Source: Alteromonas sp. ASW11-130 (lineage in GTDB: Bacteria > Pseudomonadota > Gammaproteobacteria > Enterobacterales > Alteromonadaceae). From it: a stretch of DNA of 64,000 bases. The DNA lies in contig NZ_JAPFRE010000027.1 of NCBI RefSeq assembly GCF_026183735.1, forward strand, positions 327,703 to 391,702, written 5' to 3'. Both the position numbers and the translations under genes were made by a program. Of the stretch, positions 57,585 to 64,000 are shown piece by piece (within the stretch, counting starts at the first letter, position 1; every line of letters starts with the position of its first letter). The notes beneath the pieces were generated by a model. That model saw nothing but the letters and a program-made list of their open reading frames with translations. It had not been told where the DNA came from and made no database searches.

Positions 57585-59012
57585 GTGACGGTTTCTACCA
57601 CATTGGTCTGGTTCAGACAGGATTTACGCGTTAAAGATAACCCTGCACTTACCGCTGCGTGCGATAACGGGAAAATCATCCCAATCTATATTAACGACAC
57701 CTCCTGTCCGAAAAAATATCAACGAGGCGCGGCTTCAAATTGGTGGCTTCACAACAGCTTAAAATCGTTACAAAAGGGACTTGGCGGTAACCTTCAGCTG
57801 TTTGAAGGTGATCCGTCACAAATAGTCGTTGATTTGCTCAAAGTGTATAAATGCGACGCAGTAGTGTGGAATCGTTGCTATGAGCCGTGGCGAACTGAGC
57901 GCGACAATGATCTTAAAAAGCAATTAGCTAACCTAGGTGTAAACGCGACTTCATTTAATGGCTCTTTGCTATGGGAACCTTTTGATATCAGTAAAAAAGA
58001 CGGAGACCCCTACAAAGTTTTCACGCCATTCTACAAAAAAGGATGCCTACAAGATGGGGCACCTCCGCGCTATCCAATAGGTACACCAAGTAGAATCACC
58101 TACCAGAAAGTGCTTGAAAAGGGGATTTCGCTGGATGCGTTAGCTTTACTACCTGAAAAAAGATGGTATCAGACAATAGAAAAAAACTGGTCGCCCGGTG
58201 AAGAAGGAGCAGCCGACAGGTTAGCTAATTTCCTCACTAATGATATCGATAACTACAAATTTGCACGGGATGAACCTTCAGTTCAAGGGACATCGTTATT
58301 ATCACCACACTTACACTTTGGCGAGTTATCGCCACATCAGGTGTGGTATGCGGTTAAAGATAAATACCGGAGCAAGCAGAGTGTACACGTAGATACCTTT
58401 TTAAGTGAATTAGGTTGGCGCGAGTTCAACTATCATTTACATTTTCATTTTCCTTCAATGTGCCATTCTAATTTCAATCCTAAATTCAATAACTTCAAAT
58501 GGGAAACAGATGTATCTTCCCTGCGCGCGTGGCAACAGGGCAGAACAGGAATTCCTATTGTGGATGCGGGTATGCGAGAATTGTGGCAAACAGGCTTTAT
58601 GCATAACCGTGTGCGTATGGTAGTCGCTTCATTTTTAGTTAAGAATTTACTTATCGACTGGCGAAAAGGGGAGGAGTGGTTCTGGGATTGTTTACTTGAC
58701 GCCGACCTGGCCAACAATAATGCAAATTGGCAATGGGTGGCAGGCAGTGGCGCTGACGCTGCGCCTTATTTCAGAATTTTTAACCCCGTCCTGCAGGGAG
58801 AAAAATTCGATAAGCATGGCGAATATGTTTGCACCTACTGTCCTGAATTAGCAAAACTTCCCCCCAAATATATCCACCAGCCTTGGAGCGCCAGTAAAGA
58901 GGTACTGCAAGATGCTGGGATAATCCTTGGGGAGGAGTATCCTGAGCCTATTGTTGACTTAAAGACTAGTCGTCGACGCGCGCTTGACCGTTATGATCGT
59001 TTAACATCCTGA
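57585..59012 (+). CDS. phrB: Deoxyribodipyrimidine photolyase (class I CPD type)
   Basis: Light-driven repair of cyclobutane pyrimidine dimers. The 475-residue protein begins with the antenna-chromophore domain (LVWFRQDLRVKDNPAL, about 5-130) and continues with the FAD domain (about 200-470). The FAD domain shows SLLSPHLHFGELSP, SELGWREFNYHL, GIPIVDAGMRELWQTGFMHNR and WQWVAGSGADAAPYFRIFNP. The tryptophans of the electron-transfer path (W in NNANWQW and WRKGEEWFW) are present. It starts with GTG at 57585. Cryptochrome-like signalling cannot be excluded by motifs, but the active-site residues fit repair. Confidence 0.92.
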   Translation: MTVSTTLVWFRQDLRVKDNPALTAACDNGKIIPIYINDTSCPKKYQRGAASNWWLHNSLKSLQKGLGGNLQLFEGDPSQIVVDLLKVYKCDAVVWNRCYEPWRTERDNDLKKQLANLGVNATSFNGSLLWEPFDISKKDGDPYKVFTPFYKKGCLQDGAPPRYPIGTPSRITYQKVLEKGISLDALALLPEKRWYQTIEKNWSPGEEGAADRLANFLTNDIDNYKFARDEPSVQGTSLLSPHLHFGELSPHQVWYAVKDKYRSKQSVHVDTFLSELGWREFNYHLHFHFPSMCHSNFNPKFNNFKWETDVSSLRAWQQGRTGIPIVDAGMRELWQTGFMHNRVRMVVASFLVKNLLIDWRKGEEWFWDCLLDADLANNNANWQWVAGSGADAAPYFRIFNPVLQGEKFDKHGEYVCTYCPELAKLPPKYIHQPWSASKEVLQDAGIILGEEYPEPIVDLKTSRRRALDRYDRLTS

Positions 59013-59241
59013 ATAACATTTTTGTATTTTTTAAGCATTATATGATCTTAAATTCATTGAGAGGAAAGGTCTTTTAACGAATCTGGGTTATGCGTAACCG
59101 ATTAACCTGTTGTTTTATAAATCTAAATATATATTGCAATTGTTAACAGCTATTTAATTCAGACAGGTCAAAATTTAGCTACCGTTTATTCAAATTTACG
59201 TTACACTTGCACGGTCAGTCATACGAAATAAGGGCATTGGC

Positions 59242-60303
59242 TTGCGTAACTTTTTATGCGAATGTGGCAATACACTATATTTTGCAAATTCTTTTTGTTT
59301 GTCCTGCAACCGTCCGGTAGGCTTCATAAGTGGCCAGCTAGCACTATCTTCTTGCGAAGTGAGTTATGACAATGTGTGGACAGCTAACCTCGATAATCAA
59401 CAATACAAGCCCTGTAAAAATTATTCTGAATTTCACGTTTGCAACTGGCTGATACCTATCACTAGTGATAACGCCTATTGTGCAAGTTGTGAGCTCACTT
59501 CTCATATTCCCGATCTTTCCAAAGAAGAAAATATTGAACTGTGGTATCGAATGGAAGTGGCGAAACGGCGTCTTATCTACACTTTAAAAAAGCTGGATCT
59601 ACCCGTATGGCGAATGAAGCCTGACGAACCGTCTCTTCGCTTTCGTTTTTTGGAAGATGAAACAGAAGATGAATATGGTAATGAACTTACCGTAAAATCA
59701 ACGGTTATTACCGGTCACGATAATGGCGTAATTACCCTTAATTTAAAAGAAGCGGAAGATGCTTCACGGGTGCTAATGCGTGAAAAAATGAATGAGCGAT
59801 ATCGCACGCTGATAGGGCATTTGAGACACGAATCGGGTCATTTTTATTGGAACGTATTGATCCAACATACCGAATTATTGTCAGCTTTTCGGGACTTGTT
59901 TGGCGACGAAAGGCAAGACTATACCCAATCTTTAGAGAGCTATTACTCCCTAGGTCCGCCCGACAATTGGCAGGAAAACTTTATAAGCGCATACGCCAGT
60001 ATGCATCCCTGGGAAGATTGGGCCGAAACCTGGGCTCATTATTTACATATTGTCGATACGTTAGAAACCGCGACCGAATATCAGGTCAGTATTATGCGCC
60101 ATAAAATGGTGAATCCGTTACAAGATAATTTGTACGCACAGTCCTTCGATGCTACCTATGAGGATTGGTGCCGACTAACTACGGTATTAAATGCATTAAA
60201 TCGAAGTATGGGATTAGATGATGCCTATCCCTTTATCATTTCAGACAAAGCGCTACAAAAGCTATTTTTCGTCCATAAAATTGTGAGTCAACAGCCTTAT
60301 TAA
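59242..60303 (+). CDS. Zinc-ribbon metallopeptidase-like protein (DUF2248/PF10005 type)
   Basis: A 353-residue soluble protein. The N-terminus carries a zinc ribbon with CxC and CxxC knuckles (LCECGNTL, FCLSCNRP), and two more cysteine pairs occur near residues 50-95. The C-terminal half has a gluzincin-like zinc motif HESGHFYW with Glu and His further on in EDWAETWAHYLH, as expected for a metallopeptidase. It starts with TTG at 59242, with AAGGG 8 bases upstream. It is convergent with the Anbu peptidase gene, whose stop codon is 3 bases away, and stands next to the ATP-grasp/alpha-E pair. Substrate and activity are unknown. Confidence 0.8.
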   Translation: MRNFLCECGNTLYFANSFCLSCNRPVGFISGQLALSSCEVSYDNVWTANLDNQQYKPCKNYSEFHVCNWLIPITSDNAYCASCELTSHIPDLSKEENIELWYRMEVAKRRLIYTLKKLDLPVWRMKPDEPSLRFRFLEDETEDEYGNELTVKSTVITGHDNGVITLNLKEAEDASRVLMREKMNERYRTLIGHLRHESGHFYWNVLIQHTELLSAFRDLFGDERQDYTQSLESYYSLGPPDNWQENFISAYASMHPWEDWAETWAHYLHIVDTLETATEYQVSIMRHKMVNPLQDNLYAQSFDATYEDWCRLTTVLNALNRSMGLDDAYPFIISDKALQKLFFVHKIVSQQPY

Positions 60304-60306
60304 GCG

Positions 60307-61053
60307 TTAATCAGCTTCTTTTTTCTCCCAATCAAATCGGGGAAGTCGATTAAACGCTCGCTTTAACCCTTGCGTCCATTGTTTCTGCAGAGATTTATAC
60401 ATAGGGCTATCCAGGGTGAGAGTTTGATGAAAGAGCTCGTTTATTCGGTTGTTCTGATAGATCGCGAGTTCTACTGGCGGGCCAACTGAGATATTACTTC
60501 GAATCGTAGAATCGAGTGACACTAAGGCAGCCCGTGCAGCATCCTCTAAAGTCGTGCTGGCTTGTACAATACGATCCAAAATTGGTTTGCCGTATTTGTG
60601 CTCGCCAATTTGTAAGTAAGGCGTATCGTTTGAGGCAGAGATATAATTACCTTGAGGATAGATCATAAAAATTTCCGGGGGCTGTCCTTCTATTTGGCCA
60701 CCTAAGATGAAACTGGATTCTGCACTCGTGCCGCTTTTTTCCATCGCTTTAGCATGCATCTGTTGTTCTATTTGACTTAGGTTTCCAATATAACTTGCCG
60801 CCTCATGCAAATGTTTTGCTTTGCGTAGGTCTATTTCAGCATCAGGATTTTCCAGATCCAGGTATAGCGCATTGACTACTGCTTGTGAGGTAGCCAAGCT
60901 TCCCGATGTCAATAAAACACAGACTCGCTCCCCGGGCCATACAAAACGGGTCATTTTACTGTATGTGGCAATGTTATCCACGCCGGCATTCGTTCGCGTG
61001 TCCGACGCAAAGACCAGTCCTTTGTTTACTTTAATAGCGAGGCAGTAAGTCAC
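60307..61053 (-). CDS. Proteasome-like peptidase Anbu (bacterial proteasome homologue)
   Basis: A 248-residue protein of the Anbu family, relatives of the 20S proteasome beta subunit that assemble into open ring- or helix-like oligomers. After removal of the initiator Met the N-terminal Thr is the expected nucleophile (MTYCLAIK). The family's Asp is in FASDTRTNAG (Asp17 counting Thr as 1) and its Lys in TYSKMTRF (Lys32). There is no propeptide. Anbu genes usually sit with a circularly permuted ATP-grasp gene, an alpha-E gene and a transglutaminase-like gene; the first two follow here on the opposite strand. The proteolytic activity of family members has been hard to show. Confidence 0.92.
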   Translation of the reverse strand: MTYCLAIKVNKGLVFASDTRTNAGVDNIATYSKMTRFVWPGERVCVLLTSGSLATSQAVVNALYLDLENPDAEIDLRKAKHLHEAASYIGNLSQIEQQMHAKAMEKSGTSAESSFILGGQIEGQPPEIFMIYPQGNYISASNDTPYLQIGEHKYGKPILDRIVQASTTLEDAARAALVSLDSTIRSNISVGPPVELAIYQNNRINELFHQTLTLDSPMYKSLQKQWTQGLKRAFNRLPRFDWEKKEAD

Positions 61054-61206
61054 TGTTCGGTTCCTAAGTAAGTTAATTAAATCTGAATACGTAAATTTTG
61101 TAAGTTAGCTGCAATGTTACAATTGAATTTAAAAGAATTTTTGACCTTTTGCTCTTTTGAAGCTTAGATGAGTATAAAACAACCAAAGCATCAACGAGAA
61201 TATTGT

Positions 61207-62661
61207 ATGGCTATTCGCTGGGGAAATTACTATCCAACACCGTTTTACGACGAGCTTATTCGCGTGCGGAACAAGCCGCGGAACGCAGCCCAGGATTTAT
61301 GTGATTATTTAAAGCAACTCAGCGATAGCGAAATTAGTGAATTTAAGACAGCCTCTACGACGGCTATTCAGGTAATGGGCATAACTTTTACTGTCTATAC
61401 GGAAGAAGAAGGCTCTATCGACCGTGCCTGGCCATTCGACATTATTCCTCGCATTATTCCTAGGAAAGAATGGGAGCAAGTTGAAGAAGGCTTGAAGCAG
61501 CGTGTAAAAGCGCTAAATATGTTCATCAATGATTTATACAATGAGCAACAAGTAGTAAAAGACAACATTATTCCGGAAAGTATTTTAGAACATTCAAAAA
61601 ATTTCTTACCAGAATGTCGTGGAATCACCCCCCCTCATGGGATTTGGGCGCATATTTGTGGTTCTGATTTAGTACGTGATGAAAATGGAACCATTTATGT
61701 TTTAGAAGACAACCTTCGTGTTCCTTCAGGTGTCTCGTACATGTTGGAAAACCGGCATGTGATGAAACGCGTTTTTCCCGACATGTTTGAAAAATATAAT
61801 ATTCTGCCAATTGATGATTATCCGTCGCAACTGTACGACATGTTATCGGACATGTCCCCACGAAAAGTAGAACAACCAGAAATTGTAGTACTCACGCCTG
61901 GAATTTTTAATTCTGCCTACTTTGAACATGCTTATTTAGCCCAGCAGATGGGAGCCGAGCTCGTGGTAGGCAGTGATTTAGTAGTTGATGAAGATGACAT
62001 AGTCTATATGCGAACGGTTGAAGGGTTGTCGAGAGTAGACGTTGTTTACCGTCGGATAGACGATGCCTTTCTCGATCCAGAAGCCTTTAAAGAAGACTCC
62101 ATGTTGGGCGTGCCTGGCCTGTTGCGTGCCTGGAAAGCAGGTAATGTTGGGTTAGTAAATGCGCCTGGGGCCGGGGTAGCGGACGATAAGGTGGTTTATG
62201 CATTTGTACCGGATCTTATCCGTTACTATTTAAATGAGGAACCGCTTATCCCCAATGTTCCTACTTACAAATGTATTAACAAAGATGAACGTGATTATGT
62301 CATCGACAATATCGAGAAGATGGTGGTGAAACCGGCAAACGAGTCAGGGGGGTACGGAATGTTAATAGGCCCGCATGCAACGAAAGCTGAACGGGAAAAA
62401 TTTGTACGCTTGATAAGGCGGGATCCTCGGAATTACGTTGCTCAGCCTATGCTTTTGCTTTCTACTGCACCTACATTGATTGACACAAAAGTGGAGCCGA
62501 GACACTTAGATTTACGACCCTTTATTTTATCCGGTAAACACACCAGTGTGACTATGGGTGGACTCACACGCGTTGCGATGCGAAAAGGCTCCACAGTAGT
62601 TAATTCATCCCAAGGCGGAGGTAGTAAAGATACCTGGATCGTAGACACGGAGGAAAACTAA
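61207..62661 (+). CDS. Circularly permuted type 2 ATP-grasp protein (COG2308)
   Basis: A protein of about 484 residues of the ATP-grasp superfamily with circularly permuted order, predicted to ligate an amino group to a carboxylate or to modify peptides. Family features are visible: YDELIRVRNKPRNA near the N-terminus, PHGIWAHICGSDLVRDENGTIYVLEDNLRVPSGVSYMLENR, DVVYRRIDDAFLDP, NAPGAGVADDKVVYAFVPDLIRYYL and MVVKPANESGGYGM. The start could instead be the ATG at 61168, which would add 13 residues; I prefer 61207 because it gives the usual short N-terminus and GAGAA lies six bases upstream. The alpha-E gene follows after 1 base. It is divergent from the Anbu gene. Confidence 0.9.
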   Translation: MAIRWGNYYPTPFYDELIRVRNKPRNAAQDLCDYLKQLSDSEISEFKTASTTAIQVMGITFTVYTEEEGSIDRAWPFDIIPRIIPRKEWEQVEEGLKQRVKALNMFINDLYNEQQVVKDNIIPESILEHSKNFLPECRGITPPHGIWAHICGSDLVRDENGTIYVLEDNLRVPSGVSYMLENRHVMKRVFPDMFEKYNILPIDDYPSQLYDMLSDMSPRKVEQPEIVVLTPGIFNSAYFEHAYLAQQMGAELVVGSDLVVDEDDIVYMRTVEGLSRVDVVYRRIDDAFLDPEAFKEDSMLGVPGLLRAWKAGNVGLVNAPGAGVADDKVVYAFVPDLIRYYLNEEPLIPNVPTYKCINKDERDYVIDNIEKMVVKPANESGGYGMLIGPHATKAEREKFVRLIRRDPRNYVAQPMLLLSTAPTLIDTKVEPRHLDLRPFILSGKHTSVTMGGLTRVAMRKGSTVVNSSQGGGSKDTWIVDTEEN

Positions 62662-62662
62662 G

Positions 62663-63583
62663 ATGCTATCCAGAGTTGCCAATCATATCTACTGGCTCGC
62701 CCGCTATCTTGAACGAGCCGAAAATACTGCTCGTTTAGTTCAGGTCAATACACACTTACTATTAGACTTACCAAAAGATATTACCTTAGGCTGGGAACCC
62801 ATCGTTGACATACTTTCATTCCGCGAAACTTTTCATGAGCGGTACGAAACAGCTGATGAAAAGAGCATAATTAAATTCGTAGTGTCAGATCCGCTTAACC
62901 CAGGGTCAATCATTAATTGTTTAGCAAACGCAAAAGAAAATGCGCGTATCATACGCGAAATTATACCTTCAGAAGCGTGGGAATTGATCAATAACCTCTT
63001 CGCCACAGCAAAAGAAGATAGCCAAAGCGTACTAACCCGACGACATCGATTTAAATGTTTGGAGAAAATTGTTTCAGGTAACCAAACTATTACTGGTTTA
63101 ATGGGCGGAACCATGAACAGGGATGTTGGTTATTCATTTTTGCGGCTGGGGCGTCATCTTGAACGGGCCGATATGACCACGCGAATTATTGATGTTCGAT
63201 CAGCATCTTTATTACCCGATATATCGGGTAAACTTAGTGCTTTCGAAAATATTCAGTGGATGAGCGTACTAAAATCTTTAACAGCTTATCAGATGTACCG
63301 ACAAGAGATGCGTCTGAGGATCAGCCGTGAAGATATTCTTGAGTTTCTACTAAAACGGGATATCTTTCCCCGCTCCATTAGTCATTCAATAAAACAATTG
63401 ATCAAATGTGCGGGCGAGTTACCTAAGTCGCAACCCGTGAAAGAAAAGGTAGTTAAAGTATCTAAAGAATTGGAAAAGCTGGATACCCGCGATCTTAAAC
63501 AGGAAAAGTTACATACGTTTATTGATGATTTGCAAACATCATTGATTAAAATTCACAACGCCATCAACGAGACCTATTTCTAA
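62663..63583 (+). CDS. Alpha-E domain protein (DUF403)
   Basis: A 306-residue all-helical protein of the alpha-E family, which always accompanies COG2308 ATP-grasp proteins and is thought to take part in the same unknown peptide or amino-acid modification. The N-terminus MLSRVANHIYWLARYLERAENTARLVQVN is the family's signature, and FLRLGRHLERADMTTRIIDVR repeats the ER-E pattern in the middle. Several conserved Arg and Glu residues suggest an active site, but no activity is known. It starts one base after the ATP-grasp gene stop codon, so the two are certainly co-transcribed. No transglutaminase-like gene follows before the EAL gene. Confidence 0.9.
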   Translation: MLSRVANHIYWLARYLERAENTARLVQVNTHLLLDLPKDITLGWEPIVDILSFRETFHERYETADEKSIIKFVVSDPLNPGSIINCLANAKENARIIREIIPSEAWELINNLFATAKEDSQSVLTRRHRFKCLEKIVSGNQTITGLMGGTMNRDVGYSFLRLGRHLERADMTTRIIDVRSASLLPDISGKLSAFENIQWMSVLKSLTAYQMYRQEMRLRISREDILEFLLKRDIFPRSISHSIKQLIKCAGELPKSQPVKEKVVKVSKELEKLDTRDLKQEKLHTFIDDLQTSLIKIHNAINETYF

Positions 63584-63667
63584 TGCGCTATAACGATAGG
63601 GGGTAATTAACAAGAAAAGCGTTAAAACAATGAGTCCAATTTAACCCAAGCACTATGTTTGTATTTT

Positions 63668-63694
63668 TTGTCTGTAAACGCTACAAATTATAAT
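63668..63694 (+). promoter_or_regulatory. Putative promoter of the EAL-domain gene
   Basis: A perfect -10 box TATAAT (63689-63694) is preceded by TTGTCT (63668-63673) with a 15-base spacer, or by TTTGTC with 16. It lies 24 bases before the GTG start of the EAL gene. Confidence 0.5.
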
Positions 63695-63718
63695 ACTCAA
63701 GTATAAAAGGAAATATCA

Positions 63719-64000
63719 GTGCGATTTGGTAATGTTAATCAAGAGGATCTACATAAAAATATCACTGCAAAGGAGCAAGAGCCTCTACCTTGTGCTGCTT
63801 GTCGACAAGGGACGACCTTTGAAAAAAATTTTTCAATGGCCTTTCAGCCTTTAGTCGACCTTTCATCAAGAGAAACATACGGCTACGAAGCGTTAGTCAG
63901 GGGAATGAATGGCGAACCGGCGGCCACAGTGATCAATGAAGTAACCGCTGAAAACATCTATCAGTTTGATCAGACTTGTCGCGTTAAAGCGATTGCCTTG
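63719..64000 (+). CDS. EAL-domain protein, N-terminal part only (cut by the window end)
   Basis: The first 94 codons of a gene that runs off the right edge. The start is GTG at 63719 with AAAGGA seven bases upstream. After a polar N-terminus containing a CAAC pair (Cys25 and Cys28), the sequence reads MAFQPLVDLSSRETYGYEALVRG, the beginning of an EAL domain with the substrate-binding Gln and the E-A-L motif. The family hydrolyses cyclic di-GMP; whether this member is active cannot be judged because the later metal-binding residues lie outside the window. Confidence 0.85.
   Translation, partial: MRFGNVNQEDLHKNITAKEQEPLPCAACRQGTTFEKNFSMAFQPLVDLSSRETYGYEALVRGMNGEPAATVINEVTAENIYQFDQTCRVKAIAL

Overview
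The window reads as chromosomal DNA of a marine gammaproteobacterium, most likely a member of the Alteromonadaceae. This rests on the look of the proteins (class I fumarase, RmuC, ProQ, Rmf, FabA, the large NAD-glutamate dehydrogenase), on the moderate G+C content, on two Na+-coupled transporters side by side, and on gene orders shared with other gammaproteobacteria (pabB-nudL-sdaA; msrC/proQ/prc; rlmKL-uup-DUF3466-rmf-fabA). The genus cannot be fixed from the sequence alone. I see no insertion sequence, prophage, CRISPR array, rRNA or tRNA, and no clearly broken gene. Coding density is high and the region looks mostly like core genome.

Layout. 1-9.9 kb: cysB, then the leftward run pabB-nudL-sdaA, a class I fumarase, rmuC, a small six-helix membrane protein, and a membrane GGDEF protein with a degenerate active site. 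10.4-20.6 kb: a class I-like HMG-CoA reductase and a 1530-residue secreted subtilase with a GlyGly-CTERM tail (both leftward), then the rightward branched-chain 2-oxoacid dehydrogenase genes for E1-alpha, E1-beta and E2. 20.6-26.7 kb: rlmJ, an unusual protein kinase, tesB, a gamma-carbonic-anhydrase-like protein, a 0.7 kb intergenic stretch with a strong small-RNA candidate on the minus strand, and an alanine-glyoxylate-type aminotransferase.

26.9-36.9 kb: a SIMPL-domain protein, msrC, a small acidic protein, proQ and prc, then an NSS-family symporter, an NhaC-type antiporter, pepN and a DUF2835 protein. 37-44 kb: DUF1302 outer-membrane protein, DUF1329 protein, YCF48-like propeller protein and an RND/MMPL transporter, which together look like an envelope export or trafficking system of unknown cargo. 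44-57 kb: NAD-glutamate dehydrogenase, pyrD, rlmKL, a glutaredoxin-like protein, uup, DUF3466, rmf, and fabA facing left. 57-64 kb: a small ribbon-helix-helix-like protein, a DNA photolyase, and a group comprising a zinc-ribbon metallopeptidase, the proteasome-like Anbu peptidase, a circularly permuted ATP-grasp protein and an alpha-E protein. The window ends inside an EAL-domain gene.

The points most worth following up are the ~105-nt small RNA with an exposed C-rich loop (25095-25199), the Anbu/ATP-grasp/alpha-E neighbourhood in which a metallopeptidase is present and no transglutaminase is visible, the DUF1302/DUF1329/YCF48/RND cluster, and the two atypical signalling proteins (kinase and degenerate GGDEF). 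Function statements rest on recognised motifs and family knowledge. No database search was run.
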